Below are positions 40,169 to 49,073 of a stretch of DNA of 64,000 nucleotides, piece after piece. Below the pieces are notes generated by a model, which ran no database searches, had not been told where the DNA came from, and saw nothing but the letters and a program-made list of their open reading frames with translations. The translations under genes were made by a program, and so were the position numbers. Source of the stretch: Phaeobacter sp. CECT 5382 (GTDB lineage: Bacteria > Pseudomonadota > Alphaproteobacteria > Rhodobacterales > Rhodobacteraceae); assembly GCF_001457775.1 (NCBI RefSeq), contig NZ_CYSG01000021.1:1-64000 (forward strand), in the 5' to 3' direction. The stretch's first letter is position 1. Each line of letters starts with the position of its first letter.

Positions 40169-41266
40169 ATGGATCCTATCCTCAACATCAAGAACCTCAG
40201 CAAGAGCTATGGCCAGCTGGAGATCCTGCAAGAAATCAATGTCGCCATTGATCGCGGTGATTTCCTGGTTCTGGTCGGCCCCTCGGGCTGTGGCAAATCC
40301 ACCCTGCTCAACTGCATTGCCGGGCTGGAGCCGATATCAGCCGGGTCGATCAGCATCGACGGGCGCGACATGACGCATGTCAGCCCAAAGGACCGCGATA
40401 TCGCCATGGTGTTCCAGTCCTACGCGCTTTATCCCACCATGACGGTCGCGAAAAACATCACTTTTGGCATGAAGGTGCGCGGCGTGGATACCGCCACCCA
40501 GGCACGCAAGCTGGACGAGGTGGCACGGCAGTTGCAAATCGAGCCTCTGCTCAACCGACGGCCCGGTCAACTATCGGGTGGACAGCGTCAGCGGGTCGCC
40601 ATGGGGCGTGCGCTGGTGCGGGATCCGAAACTGTTCCTGTTTGACGAACCCCTGTCCAATCTGGATGCCAAACTGCGTGTCAGCATGCGCAGCGAGATCA
40701 AGAAACTGCACCAGAGCCTCGGCGCAACCATGGTCTATGTCACTCATGATCAGATCGAAGCGATGACACTGGCGACCAAGATCGTGGTGATGAAAGGCGG
40801 TATCGTGCAGCAGATCGGCACCCCGGCCGAGATCTACAACCATCCCGCCAATCTGTTTGTGGCCGATTTCATGGGCTCACCCGCGATGAACCTGATCCCG
40901 GCCCGCACCCGGCGAAAGGGGCAGGAAACCCTGATCGAAATTGCCCGCGCCGAAGGAGACCCGATGCTGCTGGCTGGGCCGGATGGCAGCGATCTGCCCC
41001 AAGATATCATTCTGGGGCTGCGCCCCGAAGACATCGCCGAGGCCGGTTTTCGCAGTGGCGATCGGGTGCAGGCCGCCCAGTGCCGCATCGATCTGGTGGA
41101 GCCTGCCGGGGCGGATACTTATGTGGTGTCACAACTGGGGGGCAGACAGGTCACCGCCCGTCTGCATGCAGAAACCAAAGCCCAACCCGGCGCCATGCTG
41201 GAGCTTGCATTCGATCTCGCCAAGGTGTCCTATTTTGCACCAGATACTGGCGAAAGGCTGAACTGA
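40169..41266 (+). CDS. gtsD: Sugar ABC transporter ATP-binding protein, UgpC/MalK type (GtsD-like)
   Basis: This 365-residue ATPase has Walker A GPSGCGKST at about residues 38-46, signature LSGGQRQRVAMGRALV, Walker B LFLFDEPLSNLD and switch His in YVTHDQIEAMTL. A C-terminal regulatory region (about 240-365) with the TOBE-type fold follows, including DIILGLRPEDI. It powers the preceding permeases. The glucokinase gene starts just after the stop. Confidence 0.92.
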   Translation: MDPILNIKNLSKSYGQLEILQEINVAIDRGDFLVLVGPSGCGKSTLLNCIAGLEPISAGSISIDGRDMTHVSPKDRDIAMVFQSYALYPTMTVAKNITFGMKVRGVDTATQARKLDEVARQLQIEPLLNRRPGQLSGGQRQRVAMGRALVRDPKLFLFDEPLSNLDAKLRVSMRSEIKKLHQSLGATMVYVTHDQIEAMTLATKIVVMKGGIVQQIGTPAEIYNHPANLFVADFMGSPAMNLIPARTRRKGQETLIEIARAEGDPMLLAGPDGSDLPQDIILGLRPEDIAEAGFRSGDRVQAAQCRIDLVEPAGADTYVVSQLGGRQVTARLHAETKAQPGAMLELAFDLAKVSYFAPDTGERLN

Positions 41267-41268
41267 AG

Positions 41269-42264
41269 ATGGTCCGACTGGTAGCAGATCTTGGCGGCAC
41301 CAATTGCCGCCTGGCGCAGATCACGGATCCTAAAACTTGCGCAGGCAGCGCGCCACAGGCCATTCAAAGCTATCGGATCGATGGGTTCAACGATTTTGCC
41401 AGCCTTGTGCGGCGCTATCTTGAGGACAGCGGTCAGCCTGATCTGTCAGAAATGGTCATCGCAGTAGCCGGTCCAGTTTCCGATTGCCGCCTTGCGGGGA
41501 GCGGCCAGATCGCCAAGGTCACCAATTGGGACTGGCAAATATCATCCACTGAACTGGGACAAGCTTTTGGCGATATTCCTGTTGGTATCATCAATGACCT
41601 AAACGCACTGGGGCATAGTCTAACCGACCTGAAGAGCGGCGATCTGCAGGCGCTTCATCCGCCAGAACTGGCACAGGATTACGCCCAGGATGACGGCCTA
41701 GGACAGCAGCAGCGCTTGGTCATCGGCATCGGCACCGGGTTCAATCTGAGCCCGGTGATCACCACCCAGCAGGGCAGCAGCTGCCTTGCGGGTGAATATG
41801 GCCATGTCGCCTTGCCACAGGATGTGCACCTTGCCCTCGCCGCACGGCTGGGCGGGCGGGCCGACCAGTTTCGCAGTGTTGAATGCTGTTTTTCGGGCCG
41901 CGGCTGCGAAGCACTTTTTGCTGCGTTTACCCCTCAAAGCACACTGAAAGGTGCCGCAGATATTCTGCACCTGGCACCACAGGCAGAAACAAAGGCATTT
42001 CAGGAGTTCTATGCCAACCTTCTGGCCCTGCTCTGTCGCAACCTGCTCAAAGGGTTTCTGCCACGCGAAGGGATCTATTTTGCCGGCAGTATCGCACGCA
42101 GCCTGCTGACGGGCCCGGCCTCGGCCCGATTTGCCAGCCAGTTTTTCGAACCGGACCCGCAGTTTCCTGACATTGCCGCGCCTGTCTATATCCTTTTGGA
42201 CGATGCTGCCGCGCTGAAAGGCTGCGCCCGGTATAGGTTCAGCCCGGTAGAGGTTCAGGGATAA
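41269..42264 (+). CDS. glk: Glucokinase
   Basis: This 331-residue kinase phosphorylates imported glucose with ATP. The N-terminal phosphate loop reads LVADLGGTNCRLA, followed by the second Gly-rich loop GIGTGFNLSPVI and glucose-contacting AGEYGHVALP, as in proteobacterial Glk. I start it at the ATG at 41269 (MVRLVADLGG), two bases after the ATPase stop. The longer open frame upstream lies inside the ATPase gene. Its place at the end of the ABC operon strongly suggests glucose as the transported sugar. Confidence 0.92.
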   Translation: MVRLVADLGGTNCRLAQITDPKTCAGSAPQAIQSYRIDGFNDFASLVRRYLEDSGQPDLSEMVIAVAGPVSDCRLAGSGQIAKVTNWDWQISSTELGQAFGDIPVGIINDLNALGHSLTDLKSGDLQALHPPELAQDYAQDDGLGQQQRLVIGIGTGFNLSPVITTQQGSSCLAGEYGHVALPQDVHLALAARLGGRADQFRSVECCFSGRGCEALFAAFTPQSTLKGAADILHLAPQAETKAFQEFYANLLALLCRNLLKGFLPREGIYFAGSIARSLLTGPASARFASQFFEPDPQFPDIAAPVYILLDDAAALKGCARYRFSPVEVQG

Positions 42265-42296
42265 TTTCGGCGTCCCTAACCCGCCGCACGCGGCCT

Positions 42297-43319
42297 TCAG
42301 GCGATCGCAGCTTCCGTTTTTTCAGCCAACTCGCCTGTGATCCATTCAACGGCAAACCTGAAGGCAATGATCAAAACCAGTGGCGTTGCCAGAGCCAGGC
42401 CGGCAAAAACACCTGCCATCGCCGGGGCCCCCGCCCCCATCTGAACAGCGATGATCTGCACCTGTACAAAGGCCGTGACTGGAAAGGTGAAACTGGCCCA
42501 GGCCGGGCTCCAGCCGCCCTGTGTCAGCCAGGCTGCCGACACTAAAAACCCTAGGGCCACAAGGCTGGACAGCCAGTAAAACACCCAGAATCCCGTCTCA
42601 AATCCCAATAGGGCGAAACTGATGGCAAACAGACAGTTGGGCGACAAAAAGATCACCAAGGCCGGACGCATCTTAACAGCCAGAGGCGCCTGCAACAGCC
42701 GCCGCCCATAGCCAAGGGTGATCACCACAAAGGCCCCAAAAGCCGCCAGCGTTAGCAAAAGACTCTCGGTGACATAGCCCAGCGACACACCGGCGATGGG
42801 ACCAACAACCGGCCCGACAAAGCTCAAATACTGAAACGGAGAGAACTGTCGGAGCGCTGGAGCATCTTGCCAAATGGCCCAGCAGACAGTTGCACTAGCG
42901 AGAATCTGCAACAGCACCCCACACCACCAGACCTGGGCGACGGCGATGTCCAGCGGCATCAAAGCTGCTGCGAGCAGCATCATGCACATGGCAGCGGCCG
43001 CAATCCCGGCACGGGCCGGTGCCTGAACCAGGTCCTCCAGGACGACTTTCGGACGTGACAGAGTTTTGACCAGATAGAGCGCCAGAAACCAGAGGAAATA
43101 TGCGGTCGCAAACCCCAAAATCAGATCACCGATCTGATTTGCGACGGGCAGGATTTCAGCCGACTTGCGCCAGGCCAGGCCCAGCCCCATCACGCCGAGA
43201 CAAACCGGAAAAACAGCTGGCGGCGCCCGGCGCCAAAGCAGACCTTTTTGCACGTTTGCCACCTTCACCTTCGCTGATCCGAAGCCCTGTGAATACGGGT
43301 TGAAAAACGCGCTGTCCAT
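42297..43319 (-). CDS. TehA/SLAC1 (TDT) family membrane protein
   Basis: This protein of about 340 residues has ten hydrophobic helices and the RRAPPAVFPVCLGVMGLGLAW opening found in the tellurite-resistance/dicarboxylate transporter (TDT) family. Relatives are anion channels or exporters (TehA, Mae1, SLAC1) for tellurite, malate, nitrate, chloride or sulfite. The pore Phe expected near the middle may be in FGAFVVITLGYGRRL. Substrate cannot be told. The start is uncertain: I use the ATG at 43319 (MDSAFFNP); a TTG at 43397 would add 26 residues. It is a single gene converging with glk. Confidence 0.75.
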   Translation of the reverse strand: MDSAFFNPYSQGFGSAKVKVANVQKGLLWRRAPPAVFPVCLGVMGLGLAWRKSAEILPVANQIGDLILGFATAYFLWFLALYLVKTLSRPKVVLEDLVQAPARAGIAAAAMCMMLLAAALMPLDIAVAQVWWCGVLLQILASATVCWAIWQDAPALRQFSPFQYLSFVGPVVGPIAGVSLGYVTESLLLTLAAFGAFVVITLGYGRRLLQAPLAVKMRPALVIFLSPNCLFAISFALLGFETGFWVFYWLSSLVALGFLVSAAWLTQGGWSPAWASFTFPVTAFVQVQIIAVQMGAGAPAMAGVFAGLALATPLVLIIAFRFAVEWITGELAEKTEAAIA

Positions 43320-43421
43320 TCTGGGTAGGGTGACAAATCCGTTATGGCCGCCTGCTCTGGAGCGGTCCAGACCATACGTCTTTACCGCATCCCACAATCC
43401 CTTGAAAAAACGAGGGGTTAA

Positions 43422-44144
43422 TCAGATCGTCAAGGTCCCCACGCTGGCCCCGCCACAAACATAGAGCGTCTGGCCGGTGACAAAGCCGTTTTCGGGATCA
43501 CAGAAATACAAAAAGGCGTTGGAAACATCACGCGGCACGCCCAGACGCCCAACAGGCAGACTGGCTGCCAGCTTTGCCTCGCGCTCAGACCCCTGGGCCA
43601 CAATGCCCCAAAAATTATCCGTCTGTACCGGCCCAGGTGCCACCACATTGACAGTGATGCCGTGTGGCGCGAGCTCCAGCGCCCAGGTGCGCGCCATGCC
43701 GATCACCCCGGCCTTTGACGCGGCATAAGCGGTGCGGGTCGGCACGCCCAGCGCCGCACGCGAACCATTGAACAGCACCCGGCCAAACTGGCGCGCCTTC
43801 ATGGCCGGCAAAAAGGCCTGCAGCAATGTCAGAGCAGACCCCAGCTGCAGCTGGGCCAGACCGGTGATGTCACCGGGCGTTGCGTCTTCGAGCAGATTGG
43901 GCCAGATCACCCCGGCGTTTTGCACAAAATGCGTCACCTCATAGGCGCTAGCAATCTGGGCTGCGACCTGTGCGACAGCCGCAGCGTCCAGCAGATCGGC
44001 CTGCATCTGAATCAGCGCCTCAGGCACATCCGAGGCCTTGCTGCGGGCGATCGAAATCACCGTGTAGTCCAGATCCAGCAACCGTTTGGCCAGATCCAGA
44101 CCTATGCCCTTGCTGCCTCCGGTGATCACGGCGGTATGTTTCAT
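43422..44144 (-). CDS. SDR family oxidoreductase, last gene of the aromatic catabolic operon
   Basis: This 240-residue classical short-chain dehydrogenase has an intact cofactor loop TGGSKGIG (residues 8-15), QNAG in place of NNAG, and catalytic Ser128, Tyr140 and Lys144 in YAASK. It should therefore be an active NAD(P)-dependent oxidoreductase. Start at 44144 overlaps the cyclase stop (ATGA) and follows GGAGGAGAC. In the pathway proposed for this operon it could reduce or oxidise a 3-hydroxy-oxindole intermediate, but its substrate is not visible from the sequence. Confidence 0.85.
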   Translation of the reverse strand: MKHTAVITGGSKGIGLDLAKRLLDLDYTVISIARSKASDVPEALIQMQADLLDAAAVAQVAAQIASAYEVTHFVQNAGVIWPNLLEDATPGDITGLAQLQLGSALTLLQAFLPAMKARQFGRVLFNGSRAALGVPTRTAYAASKAGVIGMARTWALELAPHGITVNVVAPGPVQTDNFWGIVAQGSEREAKLAASLPVGRLGVPRDVSNAFLYFCDPENGFVTGQTLYVCGGASVGTLTI

Positions 44145-44920
44145 GCCGTCTCCTCCACCAGGGCGAGCACCCGCAGGGGGCTGCCGGTACCGCCTTTGAT
44201 TTTCAGTGGTGCTGCAATTAGCATTGCCCCTGTGGCAGGCAGCTGATCCAGATTGTTGAGACATTGCAGACCGTATTTTCCGGCCCCATGCAGGATGAAA
44301 TGGGCCGGATAAGGCGGCACATAGTGCATGCCCTGCCCGGCATCTGTGCCAACGGTTTCGGTGCCAAAGCCGCGAATGTTGCGGTGTTCGACCAGATAGC
44401 GCATTGCTTCAGGGTCAGGCCCCGGCGAATGTGGCCCGTCATCCTGCATGTTCAGATAGGCAGCGCCGCGCCGTTTCGACCAATCCGTTCGCATCAAGAC
44501 CCAGGCGTCTTCCGGGATGGGGCCATGTTCCGCCTCCCAAGACTGAATTTCCGCAACGGTGAGTTCAAAATCATCGTCCGCCGCCGCGCCTTCGGAACAA
44601 TCGATCACCACCACCGGACCAACAAAGGCCTGCAGCGGGATTTCATCCACCGCCCCATGGGCCACATCGCGCCCCGAGATCCAGTGGCTGGGAGCATCAA
44701 AATGGGTGCCGGTATGTTCCGACATCGAGATATTATGCCATTTCCAGGCGGGGCCGCGATGATCATAGGCGCTGACCTCCTCCATGCGGAAACGCGCGCA
44801 TTGACCAAATTCCGGCGGCAGTATGATCACCGGAAAATCAGGATCAAGCCGATGCGTCAGATCCACCATGCGGATCGCCCCCGAGGCCAGCGCCTGGGCC
44901 AGGTCTGCAAGCTGTGTCAT
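44141..44920 (-). CDS. Cyclase-family metal hydrolase, isatin-hydrolase-like
   Basis: This 259-residue protein belongs to the cyclase/kynurenine formamidase superfamily (PF04199), whose members hydrolyse amides with a Mn or Zn ion. The metal motif HTGTHFDAP is at His69, His73 and Asp75, and a second conserved part is DDGPHSPGPDPEAM followed by GFGTETVGTDAG. The overall pattern is closest, as far as I can judge, to isatin hydrolase, which opens isatin to isatinate in indole-acetate breakdown. Kynurenine formamidase is the main alternative. It is coupled by a 4-bp overlap to an SDR gene and lies 15 bp after the DUF35-SDR fusion. Confidence 0.8.
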   Translation of the reverse strand: MTQLADLAQALASGAIRMVDLTHRLDPDFPVIILPPEFGQCARFRMEEVSAYDHRGPAWKWHNISMSEHTGTHFDAPSHWISGRDVAHGAVDEIPLQAFVGPVVVIDCSEGAAADDDFELTVAEIQSWEAEHGPIPEDAWVLMRTDWSKRRGAAYLNMQDDGPHSPGPDPEAMRYLVEHRNIRGFGTETVGTDAGQGMHYVPPYPAHFILHGAGKYGLQCLNNLDQLPATGAMLIAAPLKIKGGTGSPLRVLALVEETA

Positions 44921-44935
44921 GACGATCTTCCTATT

Positions 44936-46195
44936 TTACAGTCCATCTGCGGCCCCCATGGTCATCTCCCGTTCCAGCACCTTGGGATCCCGGCGCATCC
45001 GGGCAATCAGATCCTGTGCGACATCGCCGCAATACACATCCTCCAGCCCGTCGTGCAGCCCCGCCACAATGGATCGTGCAAGCCCCCTGGGCAGCACCTT
45101 GGGCGGCGGCAAGGGCTGATGCCAGTCATCCTCCGTGGGGCCGGTAAAAACATTCATCAGCCGCAGGCCTGCGCCGCGAAATTCTCCCCGCAGGCTCTGG
45201 CTGAGCGACAGGGCTGCCGCTTGTGAAGCCGAGAAACTGCCAAACCCGGGCGCGGGCATCAGCGCATGGGCCGACAAAATGTTGACCCAGGCAGTTGCCG
45301 CGTTTACCCCGTCTGCCGTGCGTGCGCACATGCCGGGGCCAAAGCTTTGCGCCAACCGCATCAATCCCAGATAGTTCACGTCCATTTCCTGCTGCGCAAA
45401 GGCGGTATCGGCCCGCGTCAGAGCACTGCCCGGCCGGATAAAGCGGGCGGTGTTGATCAGGATATCCACCTTGCCGCCAATCTCCCCAGCCAGTTCACGG
45501 GTGCTGCTGGCATCCGTCACATCCAGTGGCAGGATTTCGACCTGGGCGATCTCTGACAGGGCCTGTTGTTGCGGGTTAGGGCGCCAAGTCTCTGAAACGC
45601 CCACAAAGATCGTGCTCGCCCCCGCAGTCACCAGGGCTTTGGCCAGAACCGGCGCCAAATCACTACGCCCTTCGGTGATCAACACCCGCCGGTGTTTCGG
45701 ATCCGATGTCAGGGCGCGCAGTTGCGGGTCGTCTTCCATGTTCGGGCTCCTGTCCAGCGGCAGGGCAAAGAGCACCCCCTGCCCGGCGCGATCCAATCGG
45801 TTTATCAACCTCACCGGGCTGCGCGGAGCAACGTCGCCATGCACATGGCACAGGATCACCGGCCCCGCGTTCAGTTTGACAGAGCCCAGTCGCCATGGCG
45901 CACGTTCACGGAAATAGAGGTTGGTCGAAGTGCGTACCGTGGTTTCAGCCAAAAGGTCCCCATGCGGGTCGATATCGCGCCAAGGCAGATTGACGGACAG
46001 GCATGTGCTGCAGGCATCGCGCGGCGGGTATTGTACAGAACCGCAAGCCGCGCAGACCTGTAGCGCAAAGCGTCCTTCGGCAGCCGCAGCCGTCAGTCCC
46101 AGTGCTGCACGGCTGCGCGCTTCGGGGGGACGGGTTGGCGACAGGGTGCGGTTTTGCGGGTTCTTCTTTGGCGGCGGCTGCAATGGGGTGCTCAT
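44936..46195 (-). CDS. DUF35 zinc-ribbon/OB protein fused to a degenerate SDR domain
   Basis: This 419-residue protein joins two families. Residues about 40-150 form a DUF35 unit: a zinc ribbon (Cys48, Cys51, Cys62, Cys65) and an OB fold. Residues about 168-400 are a short-chain dehydrogenase fold. In the SDR part the cofactor loop is altered (ITEGRSDLAP) and the catalytic Tyr-xxx-Lys is replaced by Phe321 and Gln325 in SFSASQAA, while Ser308 is kept, so it is probably not an active dehydrogenase. DUF35 proteins partner thiolase-like enzymes, and the thiolase-like gene directly upstream overlaps this gene by 4 bp. I infer a structural or CoA-binding subunit of a thiolase-like lyase. Confidence 0.82.
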   Translation of the reverse strand: MSTPLQPPPKKNPQNRTLSPTRPPEARSRAALGLTAAAAEGRFALQVCAACGSVQYPPRDACSTCLSVNLPWRDIDPHGDLLAETTVRTSTNLYFRERAPWRLGSVKLNAGPVILCHVHGDVAPRSPVRLINRLDRAGQGVLFALPLDRSPNMEDDPQLRALTSDPKHRRVLITEGRSDLAPVLAKALVTAGASTIFVGVSETWRPNPQQQALSEIAQVEILPLDVTDASSTRELAGEIGGKVDILINTARFIRPGSALTRADTAFAQQEMDVNYLGLMRLAQSFGPGMCARTADGVNAATAWVNILSAHALMPAPGFGSFSASQAAALSLSQSLRGEFRGAGLRLMNVFTGPTEDDWHQPLPPPKVLPRGLARSIVAGLHDGLEDVYCGDVAQDLIARMRRDPKVLEREMTMGAADGL

Positions 46196-47421
46196 GCCTG
46201 ACCTCCTTGCAAAATGGCAGCGCTGGAACAGACACCGCGATCATAGTTGATCATGCCAAAGCCAGACACCATAGCCCGGCTTGCGCCAGCCACCTGGGTC
46301 GGCCCGGCCTGCCCCGTTACCTGGCGGATTGCCTCGACCAGGCCAATAAAACCACCCGCCGCCCCTGCCTGCCCCCCGGACAGCTGCCCGCCCGAGGTAT
46401 TGTGGGGAAAATCACCTGTCACGGTCAGATCATGATCGCGAACAAATTGCGCCGCCGTGCCCTTGGCACAAAACCCCAGATCTTCGATCTGCATCATCGA
46501 GATCACCGGATAGTCGTCATAGGTTTGCAGCAGGTCGATATCTGCTGGCGCACAGCCTGCCTGACTCCAGAGATCGTCGATATCGATCGTCCAGCCGCCC
46601 CGCAGCTGGATCGGGTCTGATGCATGGGCATTGTGGCGCTCGATCGCGCCTGAAATGGTGGCAAAGGGAAGATTGCGCCGCTGTGCCTCCTCTACGGTCA
46701 TAACCAAAAAAGCCTCGGCGCCGGCACAGGGCATGACGCAATCAAACAGCGCAATCGGGTCGGCAATGGGACGCGCATCCAGATATTGTTCCAGCGTCAG
46801 CGGTTTTTTCATCACAGCACCGGGATTGTTCAGCGCATTGTGCCGCTGTGCGACGCAGATACGACCAAAATCCTCGCGGGTTGCGCCATATTCATGCATG
46901 TAACGGTCTGTCAGCAGGGCAAAATTCGCATTTGGCCCGCCATATCCATAGGGATAGGACGCATCCATCGCAAAGCGGCTGAACGACGACAGCAAAGAGC
47001 GGAAACTGTCGATGTGATTGGTATCACCCGCTACACAGGCGACGATGTCAGCGTCTCCGGCCTGCACCGCGCGGGCCGCCTTGCGTAGCGAAATCACCCC
47101 GGAGGCACCGCCCATCGGAATATGATCCAGCCAGCGCGGTGTCAGGCCCAGATGCTGCGTCAACCCAACAGCGGTATCGGGAAACAGGGTAAAGCTAGAG
47201 ACCGAAAACCCGTCGAGCTCTGCCGGTTTCATCCCTGCCGTCCGCAAGGCCGTCCCAAGCGCGCGGGCAATCCACCAATGCGCCGTCTCGATCGAATAGC
47301 GCTGATAGGGGATCGAGGTCGGCGCGACAAGCGCCACCCCCTCGTAGGACTGTTGCGGGCGGGAGATCCCTCCGCCATTCTGGTCGACTGCCTGCCCGCC
47401 TGCTGCTCTGGAGTCGCTCAT
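46192..47421 (-). CDS. Thiolase-like protein (SCP-x/Ltp2 type) lacking the catalytic cysteine
   Basis: This 409-residue protein has the thiolase fold, but the nucleophilic Cys position is Gly105 in IPMGGASG, and the usual GHPxGA loop near the C-terminus reads GGQAGAAG, with Gln351 where His is expected. NTSGG (341-345) and a late Cys398 are retained. It is therefore unlikely to be a true thiolase. Thiolase-like proteins of this kind, working with a DUF35 partner, include the steroid retro-aldolase Ltp2. The next gene encodes such a partner. I infer a CoA-thioester retro-aldol lyase in this operon. Confidence 0.82.
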   Translation of the reverse strand: MSDSRAAGGQAVDQNGGGISRPQQSYEGVALVAPTSIPYQRYSIETAHWWIARALGTALRTAGMKPAELDGFSVSSFTLFPDTAVGLTQHLGLTPRWLDHIPMGGASGVISLRKAARAVQAGDADIVACVAGDTNHIDSFRSLLSSFSRFAMDASYPYGYGGPNANFALLTDRYMHEYGATREDFGRICVAQRHNALNNPGAVMKKPLTLEQYLDARPIADPIALFDCVMPCAGAEAFLVMTVEEAQRRNLPFATISGAIERHNAHASDPIQLRGGWTIDIDDLWSQAGCAPADIDLLQTYDDYPVISMMQIEDLGFCAKGTAAQFVRDHDLTVTGDFPHNTSGGQLSGGQAGAAGGFIGLVEAIRQVTGQAGPTQVAGASRAMVSGFGMINYDRGVCSSAAILQGGQA

Positions 47422-49073
47422 GCCACTTGCCTTTTCTTCAGATGCGCGACGCTGACTGTCGCGGGATCCGTCATCAGCTCTGCGGCAAGCGTTTTCAGCG
47501 CCGCCCTCTGGATCTTTTGTGTCGCAGTCAGCGGCAATTTTTGCACAAAGGCGATATGGCCGGGCACTTTATAATAAGCCATCTGATCCAGCGCCCAGCG
47601 ACTGATCTCTTCTGCCAGCTCTGGCCCTGCGTTGGGACTGTTCTCTCCCTCCGACACCAAGGTCAGGCAAGCAAAGACCTCATCACCGCGAATAGCATCC
47701 GGCACTGGGGCGACGGCGGCAGCTTTGACAGCCGGGTGGCGCATCAGGATCGACTCGACCTCGACGGCGGCGATATTTTCGCCCGAGCGACGAATGACGT
47801 TTTTCTTGCGATCAACGAAGAACAAGAAACCCGCCGCATCCGCGCGCACCACATCCCCGGTGTGAAACCAGCCGCCTGCCCAGGCTTCATCGGTGGCATT
47901 CGCATTTTTATAGTATGACTGGAAAAAGCCCGCACGCGGGTCTGCCCCTTTGCGCCGCACCAGCAGTTCACCAGGCGTGCCTGTTGGCACTGGCTGGCCG
48001 TCTTCGCCCTGCAGCAAAACTTCCAGCCCCGCGGGCACTCGGCCCAGCGCCGAACATCCGATCAGCCGATCCGTCTCATGATTGGAAATCACCGCCCCCG
48101 CGCCAGTTTCAGTCATCGCCCAGGCCTCCATCAGTGGAAAGCCAAAGCGGGTCTCAAAGGCTGCGTGCAATTTTGGGTCAACCCCGGCGCCAAAGCCGAA
48201 CCGCACGCTATGGCTGCGCTCAGCTGCACTGGGTTCCAGCCCCATCAGCATCGAGGGCATCACGCCAAGGTAATGCAGACAGGTGGCGCCGCTGTCTTTG
48301 ACATCCTGCCACCAGCTGCGCGGATGGAACCGGTCCAGCACCGTCAGACAGCCGCCTGTCGCCAGCATGGCCATGAAAGAATACGCCATTGCATTCATGT
48401 GAAAGATTGGCAGCGGCGTGATCATGCGCTCGCCTGTGGTGGTCAAAGACACGATACCGCCGAGCCCGGCATACCAGCGCGCCACCTGCAGGAAGTAGTC
48501 ATTGGTGAGCACGCAGCCCTTGGGCTGCCCCGTAGTGCCAGAGGTATAGAGAACGGCGGCCTCTTGTGATGCGGCCCCATCGCCCGATGTGTTGCAGTGC
48601 GCGACGGCAGCTCCCGGGCGCGGTGCGGGGAGATCTACAGTCAGCGTGATCACCGGCAAAGCCAGACCGCTTGCCTCTGCCGCCAGTTGCAGTTCTGCCC
48701 GGCGCCCGGTCAGTGTAATCACCAATGCAGGTTCGGCATGCGACAGCAGATACTCCAGTTCGGCGGCGCGCAGATCCGGGTTGATCGGCACCACCGAGGC
48801 GCCGATCCGGTTGAGCGCGAGCCAGATCAGAAAGAACACCGGCCGGTTTTCCAACAACAAGGCCACCCGCATTCCAGGGCCATATCCCGCCAATGTGAAG
48901 CGGTCTGCCCAGATCGATACCGCCTGTTCGGCGGTGCCATAGGTGATTTCGCCCGGCGCAATATCGTAGATCTCTGCCGTGGCAGGCAGGACGTTCAGCA
49001 TTGGACGGCTGGGATACTGTGCGACCGAGGCTGCAAACAGATCATAAACCCGCTGGTGATCTGTCTCTGTCAT
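47418..49073 (-). CDS. Acyl-CoA synthetase (AMP-forming)
   Basis: This 551-residue adenylate-forming ligase activates a carboxylic acid to its CoA thioester. The phosphate loop reads YTSGTTGQPKG, then AWAMTETGAG, the hinge region GWFHTGDVVR, and the C-terminal catalytic Lys in LPLTATQKIQ. Start at 49073 overlaps the dioxygenase beta stop (ATGA). Within the operon it would activate the acid made by the Rieske dioxygenase before C-C cleavage; an indole-acetate-derived acid is my best guess. Confidence 0.88.
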   Translation of the reverse strand: MTETDHQRVYDLFAASVAQYPSRPMLNVLPATAEIYDIAPGEITYGTAEQAVSIWADRFTLAGYGPGMRVALLLENRPVFFLIWLALNRIGASVVPINPDLRAAELEYLLSHAEPALVITLTGRRAELQLAAEASGLALPVITLTVDLPAPRPGAAVAHCNTSGDGAASQEAAVLYTSGTTGQPKGCVLTNDYFLQVARWYAGLGGIVSLTTTGERMITPLPIFHMNAMAYSFMAMLATGGCLTVLDRFHPRSWWQDVKDSGATCLHYLGVMPSMLMGLEPSAAERSHSVRFGFGAGVDPKLHAAFETRFGFPLMEAWAMTETGAGAVISNHETDRLIGCSALGRVPAGLEVLLQGEDGQPVPTGTPGELLVRRKGADPRAGFFQSYYKNANATDEAWAGGWFHTGDVVRADAAGFLFFVDRKKNVIRRSGENIAAVEVESILMRHPAVKAAAVAPVPDAIRGDEVFACLTLVSEGENSPNAGPELAEEISRWALDQMAYYKVPGHIAFVQKLPLTATQKIQRAALKTLAAELMTDPATVSVAHLKKRQVA

